Shown: positions 12,681 through 24,557 of the stretch, one piece after another
How positions within the stretch are numbered: position 1 is the stretch's first letter
Layout of the letters: the number at the start of each line of letters is the position of its first letter
DNA from: Erythroxylum novogranatense
Lineage: Eukaryota > Streptophyta > Magnoliopsida > Malpighiales > Erythroxylaceae
NCBI GenBank assembly: GCA_029891385.1
Contig: CM057230.1
Span: 32,877,402 to 32,941,401 of the forward strand
Direction: 5' to 3'
Length of the DNA stretch: 64,000 nucleotides
Notes under the pieces: generated by a model
Seen by the model: only the letters and a program-made list of their open reading frames with translations
What the model was told of the DNA's origin: nothing
Databases searched by the model: none
Position numbers and translations under genes: made by a program

Positions 12681-14291
12681 TGTTGAAAAACCGGGTTGAG
12701 ATTCGATTCTGACCGCAGCAGAATAATCACAAACTTTTTCGTGACTTTTGATTTTCCAAAAATCAAGATCTACTTAATTCTATAAAATAATTGACACAAA
12801 TCATAATAAAATAGAAACTTAATTCGTATCTTATTCCAAAGCTTAATTTTTATCTTGTCGTATCACTCGAACTGTTCTTGAAACTGATTCCTCTCAACAA
12901 CCATAGCTGCACAAGTGTCCGGCCTCCAACGGTATCCACAAAATAGGTTGAAACAACTTTGTAATTCTTACAGAGAGGGTTAAGCAAGAAGTGCTAGCTC
13001 CATAGAGCTTAAGTCTACTTATAATAAGCTTTGATCGTTTTAGTAATTTAATTGAAATTAAATTTTAATTGAAATTAAACTTTAATTAAAATTATAAATA
13101 ATTATAATTAAATACCAATTATGCCCATATAAGATTTAATATCTAATATTGATCCTTATTTATTAAATATCTCATATTTAGTTATAAAGTTTCTCAAACT
13201 TTACAATCAAGTCCAACTTGATTAAATTGGCATTGCTCTTTTCAGTCCATTCTATATGTGAGTCCAATTAGGTTCTCAAATATGTTGGCAATGATTATAA
13301 AATCTAATTTTAATTTATAATTAAAATTAGATAAATTAAAACTCATTTTAATTTATTTTTAATTCTTCAATTAAACAATTTATAATCATAGATCAAGATT
13401 GACATTTAGCAACGCATCATGATCATCCAAATATTTAAAAATATCAAAGTGGTTTTTACTAACCTTTCCTTGCATGATTTTTCCTCATAATTCAATCATT
13501 TCATCATACAATGTTCCGATTAGACATAGAGCATGAAATTAATATCTACTATATTTTGAGTCTAATCATATTAGTTATCCGCCATTAGCTATCGATTCAA
13601 ATAATGACATTTGTAAACTATTTATAAAGCATCATTTCACCTTGGCCAAGGATTTCTTGAATCAATACTATTCGAGACAATGAAACATTCTCCCTAATTA
13701 CTTTAAGGTGATGAATCTTATCTTGATCACTCAACTATCTCTATATAGTTCATGTTACATCCAATGACTACTGATTAAACAACCTATGATTAAATAGATC
13801 ATAAGTAGTATCAAAACATAGCAATCTGCATACAAGATAACTTTGATGAACTCAAGTCAAATGATCATTTATACAATCATCACAATGAGAATTCCGCAGA
13901 CATACAAGTAATGTTTCAAATGGATTTCTCATATTGGGTCTGTTCAATGAACTTGTTCTCTAACAAACACCCACATGTTTGTTTAAGTATATATATACTT
14001 TAGCCTATGAGATCGACTATTTCCTTCTAAGGAAAAGCAAAACGTGTACTAGTCTTGTTACATTTTATTAATATCTTATCTTAATATACAATGACTAAGA
14101 ACATTTAGGAATAATACATAAATGTAATACGAATCTCATAATTATAATTTCATTATAATTTCAATTGTAATGTACAATTATCCCATGGACTTTATCATAT
14201 ACATCTAAATATGTACAAGATAAAGAATGCTTTTAAGTAATTTGTCACTAAACTACATCCAAAGCGATTGGCTATAGGCCATAAACCAACA
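12681..14291 (-). mobile_element. Solo LTR, copia-type, with 5-bp TSD TAAAT
   Basis: A 1611-bp block starts tgttgaaaaaccggg and ends aaaccaaca, giving TG...CA ends with a TGTTG/CAACA inverted pair. The five bases before it (12676-12680) and after it (14292-14296) are both TAAAT. Blocks near 13850-14280 recur at 21480-21884 in the same orientation and, reverse-complemented, near 7330-7560. The 'ccaacggtatccac' part near 12930 resembles 60567-60585 in the copia LTR at the right end, which is on the minus strand, hence the strand call. No internal domain remains, so it is an LTR-LTR recombination product. Confidence 0.88.
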
Positions 14292-14337
14292 TAAATGAAC
14301 TATGAGAATTTAATAATCTCATTTATTATTATTAGTA

Positions 14338-14360
14338 CATATTATATAAAATTGTATGAA
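14338..14360 (+). repeat. 23-bp direct repeat, left copy
   Basis: This 23-mer (catattatataaaattgtat plus gaa) is repeated exactly at 19678-19700. The two copies bracket the RTE element and the gene fragment in front of it, and may be the target-site duplication of the whole 5.3-kb insertion. Confidence 0.75.
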
Positions 14361-14639
14361 GCCTGTCAAAAAGTAGAAAATTTTTGTTTTTCACTCTTTA
14401 ACTCGTGACTTCACCCACCCATCTCAAAAATTCCTCACTTACTCCCTATCCGTAATTTACTGCCTTTTCTCTTTGTTGGGTGTTTCAAGTTAAAAGTTGG
14501 AAATCATAAAGTTTGCTAATGATGATCATCCTCTGTAAAATACATTTTAAAAGTTGTAGAACAACAAAGGTAAAATGGAAAACGTAGAGACGAACTGACA
14601 AAAAACGTAAAACAGCGAAGGTAATTTATATTATAAGAG

Positions 14640-15340
14640 AGAGTCGGAGTCAGAGTCGACGTCGGAGCTACTTGTGGAGACGACATTGTAGTTAGAGTTC
14701 GTGTTGGTGGAACCTGGGTTTGTTGCTTCATTTGCCAAAGCCTCGCCGTCTCGCTCTCCTTCACTAGCGGCAATTGCAAGTTGCTTATTTCCTGCTCAAC
14801 GCGAAAGAAGTTTTCAGGAGGCACTTAAAAAGGGAAAACCGTTGTTTTTATCATCTCCTAGCCTTATAACTATCAACCAACTACTTCCTAGTTCTCCTTC
14901 ATTGGTTATTTATTGTTAGATATTTGAATTAATGCTCATCAGATACGTAGGAGTGATATTTGTTTTGATTAAGCATCATAGGACTGCAACGACTTCCTTA
15001 CGCCTACGACGTGAAGCACATTCTCAGCTCTGTAGTGAAGTTGCATCGTGTGTTTTGTTTTCAGTTTTGTTGTACGTAGCAGGTATCAGGAACCATACAA
15101 CCAATATTTTGCTAACTCTCACGGAGATAGCTCCAAGACACCTTCTGCAACTACACAACCGTAGTATCAGCCCGGTGGTGGTAGTTTGCAGTACAATCTG
15201 CCATATCAGTACATCGGGTAAGAGCTATATATATATACATATATTGTGTACTTTATAGTCTTATTAATGTATCCATGGTGCGAGGCAACCGCATCAACTC
15301 ACAGCGACCAACAGGTGCACATTTATACCTTTTGCTTCCT
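14640..15340 (+). pseudogene. Exon-like fragment of an unidentified host gene
   Basis: This stretch is richer in G+C than its surroundings and has splice-like borders. At about 15084-15218 one frame reads YQEPYNQYFANSHGD, then SSKTPSATTQP, a stop, then YQPGGGSLQYNLPYQYIG. A good intron donor (gtaagagc) follows at about 15219, and a second short exon-like block (15268-15322) ends at cag/gtgc. The Tyr/Gln/Gly/Pro composition recalls low-complexity tails of plant RNA-binding proteins, but I cannot name the family. The in-frame stop shows it is broken. It lies between the left 23-bp repeat and the RTE coding region, so it may have been carried in with the RTE. Confidence 0.35.
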
Positions 15341-16009
15341 TAAATTTCTATTAAAGTTTGTTGTTTGGAACTATGGTCTTTTTCACGTTAGTCTATTGTT
15401 TATAGCCATCTCCATGAGTGGTAAAATCAGTCTTACCGGTAGTTGCTTGTGTGTGCTTGCCTCTCAGTGATCTCCTTCTTTTTTTTTTTTCCTTTTTCCT
15501 GGAGTAGTGCTTTGTAAGCTCGTGGTTATACTTCTGGGTTGTTTGTGAGCCACAAACAAGTTCCTTTTTTTTTTTATCAACGGAACATAATTTCTATCGT
15601 CTAATTTTGCCGGTGAGTAAGTTAGTTAGGATCCTATTTACTTCAATGTAACACTTGTCAGCTCAACCTAGCAAATGTTTCGATCGGAGAGGTTCAGCGT
15701 CATACACAACTTTCGATAGACTATAATTCATCGTCTCTGACATACGTACTTTCTTAAACCTCCTGACAAAGGAACCGTTGGCAAACCTGATAGTCCAAAT
15801 GTTTCAAGACGCTTCCTTATTCCTCACCCTGTTGTTAAGCCTTGTTCATTAAATTCTCTCCTCTTCTCTGTGCATCGCTCGTTCTCTCTGGCAAGCCTCA
15901 CAGACTCAAGTATCTTCATTTTGTTTTCATAAGTTCTTTGCTTTTTCATTTTTTCCATCCCTTGCAATTACACCTACAATTTCTAAGTGTCTTACTATTT
16001 TCTTTTTAG

Positions 16010-16034
16010 TTTATTATTATTATTATTATTATTA

Positions 16035-16075
<41 letters not shown>
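16010..16075 (+). repeat. (TTA)n microsatellite
   Basis: An almost pure run of tta units with one gtta interruption, just upstream of the RTE coding region. It creates a false poly-isoleucine reading frame on the minus strand. Confidence 0.95.
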
Positions 16076-16076
<1 letters not shown>

Positions 16077-16305
16077 TTTTATTTGAGTTTCTTATTAGTT
16101 TTGGTTTTGTCCTTATTATTATTAGTACTCTTATTATTTTTATTATTGTAAAAAAATTCCCTTTTTTTCTTTTTTGTATATTTATTAGTTTTTTTAGGTT
16201 TATTTTTATATAGTATCCGTACTCTTTGTGGTTTGGTCCTTTAGTTTTAGCTTTTAAGGTTTCATAGGGTAGTATTTGCGGGAAACGTGAGCAGCTCGGG
16301 CTCGA

Positions 16306-17300
16306 AGGGATGCCTTCAAATCGAGCGAATGGTATCACTGCAAACGGGTCGGTATACACACCTTTTAGGAATAAAGACGAAGAGAATTTAATCAAGATAG
16401 GCTCTTGGAACGTTGGGACCCTGACGAAAAAGTCTTTAGAATTGGTTACGATTTTAGACAATTATAAGATACAAATAGCATGCATTCAAGAGACTAAGTG
16501 GGCAGGAGCTAAAGCAAAGGAGATAGGGGGTTCAAATTATGGTATTCGGGAAGTACGAGAAAGCAGAATGGGGTAGATATCTTAGTGGACAAGAGACTTA
16601 TGGATAGAGTAGTGGGAATCACAAGGTCAATGATAGGATAATGGTGGCAAAAATTGTTTTAGGTAGTGTGGTTCTTAATGTAATATGTGCGTATGCACCT
16701 CAAGCTGGTGCAGACAGACAACAAAAATGTACTTTCTGGGAGACGCTGGAGGGAGTGCTTATTGAAATCTCTAATATTGAGCAGATCATTCTAGGGGGAT
16801 TTTAATAGGCATATAAGGGAAAATTTAGACGGTTGTACAGGCACTCATGGGGAGCTTTAGATATGGTACTAGAAATGATAGTGGGGTTGATTTATTAGAC
16901 ATGGCCATAGCCTTTGAGTTAGTAATAGTAAATTCCTTCTTTAAGAAAAATGAAGCGCACTTGGTGACGTTTTAGAGTAGCACGATCAAGACACAAATTG
17001 ATTATCTTTTTATCAGGACAAGTACTAGATCATGGTGGAAGGATTGCAAAGTACTCCCTATCGCATGTCTATCAACCCAATATAAATTGTTAGTTTTGGA
17101 TTTCAGAATTAGGGGATGGTGGGGACAACAATTTACGAAGTCAGGCTATAGAATCAGATGGGGAAGACTTAAAGGGGACATGGTGAAACTTTTTAGGATT
17201 CAGGTAAGGAATAATGCAATATGAGCTGTGAGTAGGGATGTAAATCGGATGTGGCAGGGAGTAGCTCCCGTAGTGAGAAAGACAACCAATAGACTCCTAG
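16306..17300 (+). pseudogene. RTE retrotransposon, endonuclease domain (degenerate)
   Basis: The N-terminal part of an RTE-clade non-LTR retrotransposon protein: an apurinic/apyrimidinic-type endonuclease that nicks the target DNA. The first open stretch (16310-16576) carries IKIGSWNVGTLTKKSLELV and IQIACIQETKWAGAKAKEI, the characteristic WNVGTL and QETKW motifs. After a frameshift near 16576 further pieces are readable: a 'VCAYAPQAG' block near 16686, and 'GDFNRHI' near 16797, equivalent to the catalytic GDFN motif. Several stops and frameshifts make it non-functional. A G run (about 17323-17331) lies in the linker to the reverse transcriptase. Confidence 0.85.
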
Positions 17301-17406
17301 GGGTATCTAAAGGACAATGGTGGGGGGGGGGCGAATGGAATCTTGATAGTGGTCAGATGAGGTCCAGAGGACAGTAAAGGCGAAAAAGGGAGCTTTTAAA
17401 GATCTG

Positions 17407-19150
17407 TTGGCAAGTGCAACAGAGGAGAAGTGGATTACTAATATAGTAAGGTATAAACTGGTGAAACACAAAGAGAAGAAGATTATCTCAGTGGCTAAAG
17501 GAGAAGCTTATGAGAAGATGTACAGGGATTTGGATACGGTCAAAGGACCACAAAGAATTTTCAAGATAGCAAGAGATAGGGCACGTAAAATGGCGGACTT
17601 CAACCAAGTCTGTTGTATACGTGACGAAGAAGAGCAAGTACTCACAGACGCCCAAGCCATCAAGTGGAGGTGGAAGAGATACTTTCATGACCTATATAAC
17701 GAAAACATTGTGGTCAACGTAGCATTAGGGAAACCCCACAGGTTGGGACTATGTCTCAATGGGTACTCATGGGGGAAAATCACGAGGGGAGAAATTACAA
17801 GAATTTTGAAGGGGATGGAGAGCAGAAGGGCAGTAGGATCGGATGACATTCCTATAAAGGTATGAAAGCAAGCAAGTGTTGTAGGTATTGAGTGGTTAGC
17901 TCAGCTCTTTAATGTGATCCTCGAGTCAATCAAGATGTCGGATGAATGGAGATTGAGTTGGTTAATCCCCTTGTACAAGGCTAAAGGAGACATACAACAA
18001 TGCCAAAACTATTGAGGCATCAAACTACTAAGTCATACCATGAAGCTGTGGGAGAAGGTAATTGAAAAAAGAATCTGGAGAGTCGCTTCGATATCGAACA
18101 ACCAATTCGGGTTTATACCTGGTAGGTCTACAACAGAGGCAATTCATCTGCTTCAACGACTAATGGAATGCTACAGGGAACGACAATGGGATTTGCATAT
18201 AGTTTTTGTATATTTGGAGAAGGCATATGATAGGGTTCCTGGAAAACTCATATGGTGATGCTTAGAGGCAAAGGGCATTCCTACAATGTATATCCGAGTG
18301 ATTAGGTATATGTATGAAGGAACACTAACTAGTGTCAGGACGATAGGAGGAGATAGAGAAGCGTTCTCTATTGGTGTTGGCCTACACCAAGGCTCAGCTC
18401 TAAGTCCTTTTTTGTTCACTTTAGTGTTAGATGAACTTACCAAACATATTCAAGGGGAGGTACCTTGATGTATGTTATTTGTTGACGATATTGTCCTGAT
18501 GGATGAGACCAAAGAGGGGGTCAATATCAAATTAGAATGTTGGAGAGAATCGTTAGAGTCGAAAGGTTTTAAAATGAACAAGTCTAAGATGGAGTATTTA
18601 GAATGCAATTTCTCACATAAATAGATAGTACAACAGGCAGAGGTAGCGATTGAGACTGACGTCATACCACAGAAGTCAGATTTCAAATACCTCGGATCCA
18701 TCATTTAGAGAGAGGGAAATATCCATAGCGATATATTACATCATATTAGATCTGGGTGGTTTAAATGGTAGAGTGCATCAGGTATTTTATGTGATAAAAA
18801 GGTCCCTATAAAATTCAAAGGGAGGTTCTATAAAATGGTGATTCGACCCACCTTGCTATATGGGGCAGAATGTTGGTCGACGAAACGTAGACACACGAGA
18901 CAGTTAGTGGTAGCAGAAATGCGTATGCTTAGGTGGATGTGTGGCATTACCATAAGAGATAGGGTACGGAATTGGATAGTGAGAGAGAGACTACAGGTGG
19001 CAAGTATTGCAGACAAGTTGAGAGAGACAAGGCTTACGTGGTTTGGACATGTGTGCAGGATGACCTCTGATGCTCCAGTATGACGCAGTGAGACAATAGA
19101 CTTGAGTGGCTACAAGAGGAGGCGAGGAAGGCCTTACAAGACCTGAGGGA
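17407..19150 (+). pseudogene. RTE retrotransposon, reverse transcriptase domain
   Basis: Reverse transcriptase and C-terminal region of the same RTE element, which copies its RNA at the nicked site. One frame runs from 17407 to about 19150 and is broken only by nonsense codons, at about 17863, 18013, 18256, 18466, 18622, 18703, 18769 and 19081. No indel is needed over about 1.7 kb. Visible motifs are VGSDDIPIKV (17842), NQFGFIPGRST (18100), YLEKAYDRVPGKLIW (18211), GLHQGSALSPFLF (18379), the catalytic FVDD (18478-18489), and the plant RTE C-terminal signature RPTLLYGAECWSTKRRH (18844) with LTWFGHVCRM (19036). Each stop can be explained by a TGG, CAG or CGA codon changed by a transition. Confidence 0.92.
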
Positions 19151-19239
19151 AGTGATCAAGAAAGATATGTCAGAGTTGACCCTCACTGAGATAGTTGTTA
19201 AAAGTCGGAAAGCATGGCATGATTAGATAAGGGTAAACA

Positions 19240-19652
19240 ACACACGTATCACATAGGAAGTTCAACCGAATGCTGGGGAAAGATTCCCGCGATGGACACG
19301 TGAATAGTAGGATAGTCATATCCTCAAGGTCGCTCAGTGAAGACCCCTAGTGCGCCTAGCAATGAGAAGAGTCGGGCTTTTAAAAGGTATGAGGTACTGA
19401 CAGATCAGGTTATACATCAGGTATGTCTTCATCTTTTATTCGAATTATAGGTATTTAATTATTCGGCATGCTAGTTTTTACTTATTTACTTATTTCTTTT
19501 GTGTCCTGCATCATTATTTAGCATGTCACATCTGCTTGTAGGTCTATCAAAAACAATCTCTCTACTATATAGGGGTAAGACTGCGTACTATCAGATCTCT
19601 CCAGACCCCGCTTCACTGCGGGATTTCAGACTGGGTGTGATGATGATGATAT
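19240..19652 (+). mobile_element. RTE 3' untranslated region and tail
   Basis: Non-coding end of the RTE element. It contains the conserved block 'ggggtaagactgcgtacta' (19571) and 'gaccccgcttcactgcggga' (19603), and finishes in tgatgatgatgat (19638-19650). A short simple-repeat tail instead of poly(A) is usual for plant RTEs. An imperfect copy of the flanking direct repeat follows immediately (19651-19668). Confidence 0.85.
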
Positions 19653-19677
19653 GTAAAATTGTATGAAATGTTTAAGT

Positions 19678-19700
19678 CATATTATATAAAATTGTATGAA
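19678..19700 (+). repeat. 23-bp direct repeat, right copy
   Basis: Exact copy of 14338-14360. An imperfect copy (gtaaaattgtatgaaatgtt) lies just before it at 19653, so the right junction is a small tandem of about 30 bp. Confidence 0.75.
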
Positions 19701-21479
19701 ATGTTTGAGTTGTTATTATATAAAACTAACAAATATATGATTACTTATCCATAAATATGTTTGGTGAAACATATTTATAGATGGCTGTTAAGCTCCAGTT
19801 TGTCCCAATTTGACCAAACTTCGGGTCGAGTTTGAAATTTTTTCTTTTAATTTTCAAATACTCAAAGCCTAAAAATTACAACAAAATGACATGGTTTTAA
19901 GTGAAACAATATCACTTTTATTTTAAATTTAAAAATAAATAAATAATTGAGTATGCCCTTTACTAAGTCTAAATATGGTAGGACACATATTATACTTACC
20001 ATTTAATAATCCCTAAATATCCTGTTAATCTTAATAATAATCATAAAATATTATGTTAATCTCCAATATTAAAGAAATGGGTAGACAACAACATAGCTCG
20101 CACTTGGTTTTAAGGAAGGTTGTATTCCTCATGTATGTTTAATGCAACTCTACTTAATATATTCCTCCAACATCCTTAAGAATAATAGGCTTTATCTTAG
20201 GAATCAAATGGTTGTGACGACCTAATCATGCATGATGCGTCTATGTAGGAAAAAACGTGGTTGATTCAAAACATAAATGATAATTCACAAAACATGCACA
20301 CCCTTTCATGTCTTGTAGAAGCAGATCATTGAATCATTGTTTCTTTAAATAGTATAATAGCTATTATCCATGCAGGAGATCACCTGTGCAGTTTAACCTG
20401 TTTCAAGCCTATGCCACTGTTTTTTTTAACCACATATTTATGTAGGTCCCACATAAGTGTATGAACAAAAATCAATAAAATAGGGTTGGAACAGGTTTAT
20501 GGGAATAAAGGATCTATTCCCTATTATCTGAGGTCTATGACTCAATGACTTCTACGTGTTTAATTCTATTTGAAATTCTATTGCGTGATCAGTTGTAAGT
20601 GCAGTGTAAGTAGGGCATTCCTAACTTTTTGTAGGCTCTGAGCAAAGTGGAAAAAAGGACCCTAATAAATCGACGACCTTAGTAGAGTAAAAAAGAGGGA
20701 CTCTATTAATGTTTTATTGTTCATTACTAAACAAAAATAAATTACTATCAATTCTTAAGTTAGAGCATCTTAAATTCATATATTGATAGAAATAAAAAAA
20801 TTAAAGGGTAAGAAATACATCCAAAGCATTTGAAAGAAGCAATAGCCTCTTCCACTTCTTAGCCTTCAAGGTTGTTGTGCATTCATAGGAATGAGTGTGC
20901 ACAAGAAAAGTCCTGGGATGCCTTTATGAGTGCGGGATACCTCTTGGGATTTCTTTATAAAGGTGGGCCCTTTATAAGGGTGGATTTTAGGCAGGTACCC
21001 TTCCTACCCTTATCTAGGGTTGGGACAAAGTGTAAGACATCTGGGAAACTTTCACCGGAATTGTTTTGTCGAATCAAGTATGTATTATTGATTATATCAC
21101 TTATTATATATATATTAATTAAATTTTACTAGTTAAAGAACACTTAAAAGGAAATCACTTTTCTCTTCTACAATAGTCTATTCCTTAAGATAAAATTTGA
21201 AATAATCCTAATAGAAAATTTCAAAATTTTAACTACTCTTTGAAATTAAATAAAAACCATTGATAAATGTATCCGCTTATTATGTCCCACTTACATATAA
21301 TGGGTTTATTTGATTAGAATATTAAATTTCTCCTATTTATGTAATAATTTGTGAGAGTAGTATACAATGAGAGTTCATTCTCATATAATGTTAGAATATA
21401 TGATATCTTAATTAACAAATTGATCCTTAAGAAGATTTACTATGCGATACCTTAAGTTACATTTCACATTTTAATCTTA
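19701..21479. other. Spacer, no gene recognised
   Basis: Mostly A+T-rich DNA. A somewhat less A+T-rich part at 20840-21090 has an 86-codon open frame (20872-21132) without a recognisable domain, and I do not call it a gene. No terminal repeats were found. Confidence 0.4.
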
Positions 21480-21884
21480 TTATCTCATATATAATTATCA
21501 CAATGATAATTTTATAACCATATAAGTAATGTTTCTAATGGATTTCTCATATCGGGTCAGTTCAGTGAACTTATTCTCTGGTAAGCACTTATACATTTGT
21601 TTAAGTACCTCCATACTTTAGCCTATGAGATCAACTACTTCTTTTATAAAGAAAAATATAACGTGTGCTAGTCTTTTACTTTTTATTAATGTCTAGTCTT
21701 AATAAAACAATGACTATAAGTAATTTAGGGATAATACATAAATGCAATATAAATCTCATTATAATTTCATTTGTAATATATAATCATCTCATGGACTTTA
21801 TCATATATGTCTAAATATTTAAAATAAAGAATGTCTTTAAATTATTTTATTACTGATCAATTGGTTGTAAGGCGTAAACTAACA
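21480..21884 (-). repeat. Truncated copia-type LTR, same family as 12681-14291
   Basis: Parallel to 13880-14291 block by block: 'caagtaatgtttc', 'ggatttctcatat', 'agcctatgagatc', 'taatacataaatg' and 'catggactttatcata' recur in order. It ends with aaactaaca at 21884, matching the aaaccaaca end of the solo LTR. The rest of the LTR on the left is not clear. Confidence 0.75.
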
Positions 21885-21989
21885 TATCCATGACTAAGTT
21901 TAGTGGTTATGGAGCCTCTTGTTCCTCAACATATATTGGATTTTCATTTTTCTAAATTTCATACACTACAAGAAAATAGAATAATTTGC

Positions 21990-22215
21990 GACATTTTAAA
22001 AAGGTCACAGAATATTAAAAAACTTTACAGAATACATTCCACGACATTTTAAAAGACATTACAAAAAAATCCCGAAATATGGTGTAGGCAAAAAGTTTCT
22101 GCAACATTTTTGGTAAAACGTTATAGAAAATATTAACATTCTACGACGTTTTAAAAAACGTCACTGAAAGATTGGTCTTTCTGTGAAAAATGTCGTGGAA
22201 GACTTTCCGCGACGT
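21990..22215. repeat. CACTA sub-terminal repeat zone, left
   Basis: Repeated short motifs in both orientations: gcgacatttta, cacgacatttta, tacgacgtttta, aaaacgtcactga, aatgtcgtgga, cgcgacgtttta. Such arrays are transposase-binding zones in CACTA elements. Confidence 0.75.
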
Positions 22216-22639
22216 TTTACATTTGTCTTTTAATTTTTAATTTTTATTTTTTCGAAAATAATTTAAATTTATTAATTTTTTAAATAACAAATTTTTTATT
22301 TCTTATTTGTTTAATAACTGTTCAATATTATTTATAAATTTTATTTATTTAATAATTCTTCAATTTTTTAGTATATCATTAATTTTAAACATTTCATTAT
22401 TATGATTTTCATTTTCAAAATCATTTGAATTTAATAATTTTTTAAAATTTAATAATTATTTTAAAATACAAATTGTTTTATATTTTAGTGTTATTGTTAT
22501 TTTTCTTTGATTAGAACAAAGGAAAAGTGCAGAAATAAATAAATAAATTTAAAAAACAAGAAGTAGAATATTTACTTTTTTGGAAAAATAGGAGAACAAA
22601 ATTTTATACAAAATTTAAATTGTAAGAACAAAATGCAAA

Positions 22640-24557
22640 TGATTCCCAAGCAAATATATACATCCATGGTTGTTAAATCCTCATCAAAAATATCATCAGC
22701 ATCAAAGCCCAGTTCATCTTCACCAATTAAGTGCTCGAATACATCATATAATGCATCCATATCCACAACACTGGATCTTCATGGCGGCTGCCTATGTGGA
22801 GGGTTCGCTGATATTTCTAAATGTATAATCCTGACCTCACAGTTTGCTGGAAGACAACACAAGAGTCCATCCATTAAAGGAGTCAAAATGCTACCCACTC
22901 CATGATTAAAGTCAATGAAGATAATGTCAACACATACGTAGATCAAAAACTGCTTACAGAGACCAGTTTGACTCTTGAATAAATCAACATTGCAACAAAC
23001 TGACAATAGATTCAGTTCAGAGATCTCTATGTTCATTCCTAAAACCCTACAAGAAAGGTACTTGGAGAATATGAGGTTTTAGCACACTAGACAGACATAA
23101 TTGTTGTAAAGAACTCAATGATGTGATTGAAATAAAATTAAATATTTAGATTTCCCTTGGTCCCAAGGAGACTAAATTACTTAATTTGTCCAGTTGCAAA
23201 GTAGCTGCTACAAATAGAAATTGGCTATAAAATTTAAAAGTAAGCATAAACCAAGATTGCCTAGGGGCAAGTTGATGAATAATGGCCATCTTTATAAGTT
23301 GCTTCAACTTCTATAAATATGAAGTCGAACACAAACTACAGCCCAGGCAACCTTTTTGGACAAAGAAGAGTACAAATTACAAAGAAAACTGCAGCAGGAA
23401 GAGTTGAGCTAATGATACCTTGTAAAAACGACTCGTCCCAAATGGGAAGTTCCCATTGCCAAAATTGAAGTGTTTGTAATCAGTTGAGCTGCAACAATTG
23501 AAAAAACAATCCAGTTTGTTACGGAAATAACCCCAGATCTAATCCCGGTTTAATATAATAGCCTAAATAGATAATAACGAAAATAAATAAAACCAAAATA
23601 AAATGAGACACTGAACACAGAAATTTACGTGGTTCGGTCAATGTGACCTACATCCACGACCAGAGGGTGAGCAATTTTACTAATATGTGGAGAATGTTTA
23701 CAAGTACAAAGGTTGGAACACAAGGCTTAGAATTATACAGAGAGGATATGAGGATTTTGAGAAAGGAAAGAATGAAATGTTATGTATTGTGCTTGTGTTG
23801 AAGCCTCTATTTAATCCAAGCCTTCGTCCAATTTCTTCTAACCTGCAGCCATCAATTTTTGACAAAATATGAAGAAGAGCCAGCAACTTTTATTGAAACC
23901 ATGCAACCAATTGTAGTTTTCTTTCTTTGACTTTTAAGGGTAGGCAACCAACTACCGCAAATCAAGGTTGAATATGGAGGGGCCAAGCACATGCACATGC
24001 AACACAGTTAGTTTTACCATGACAAGAAACATATTTTAGGAAATGCCCACAGTAATCAAAGTCTCACGTCAATCATTGAAATGGTGAATTACCAACATTA
24101 TACTGATGTCATTCAACAATAATTTTCTCCATATCAATAATCAAATAATCACATCTTCCTACATAACACAGAAATCAAGTTGAAGATCAAGCAAAATAGA
24201 CAAAACTAGCACAAAGTTACCTGAGTCGTACTTTGTAGTTATCAATGATTTCCTGTTTTTCTTCTTTAGAGGAGTACCAAACGACACTTGGAACAACAAA
24301 GTATGATATCTTGCGACATATTGGACAGGTCTTGATTGTATTACTAACATCCATACCAGAAGATGGGGAACTATTACACGCCAATTTCGAATACAAGATA
24401 TGCAGAATGGATGATCACATTCTGAAAGCAACCCAAACTTTTGTTCAGTAGGTGAAGTCTTTGAGAGTACACGATCCAGGCATACATTGCACTCTATTTC
24501 TTCACTACACCAGCCACGATAGCTTTAGAGCTTCAGGGAATTTCAGATGCTCTTCTT
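22640..24557 (-). pseudogene. Makorin-type RING/CCCH E3 ubiquitin ligase fragment
   Basis: Three exon pieces in gene order. Exon 24221-24557 carries the Makorin [21 protein letters not shown], then [20 protein letters not shown], and after a frameshift [11 protein letters not shown] and [18 protein letters not shown], ending at a donor (gtaac). Exon 23419-23488 encodes the following CCCH finger, TDYKHFNFGNGNFPFGTSRF. All three cysteines of that finger are replaced (by Tyr, Phe and Arg), so it cannot bind zinc. A C-terminal piece at about 22640-22790 reads VDMDALYDVFEHLIGEDELG. Makorins transfer ubiquitin from E2 enzymes to substrates. The N-terminal CCCH fingers are not seen. The piece is a captured, broken host gene inside the composite element. 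Confidence 0.85.
23600..23700 (+). repeat. Repeat-like 'acgtggttcggtcaa' block in Makorin intron
   Basis: The sequence 'acgtggttcggtcaa' followed by 'tgacctacatccacg' is of a type met often in plant intergenic repeats. It sits in the intron between the CCCH exon and the RING exon and is probably a small insertion. Its boundaries are not visible. Confidence 0.3.

Noticed and set aside
16006..16461. 151-codon minus-strand frame with a poly-isoleucine end
   Set aside because: It is the translation of the (TTA)n microsatellite and the antisense of the RTE endonuclease start.
20872..21132. 86-codon + frame in a locally G+C-richer stretch
   Set aside because: No recognisable motif and no flanking exons or element ends; left as spacer.
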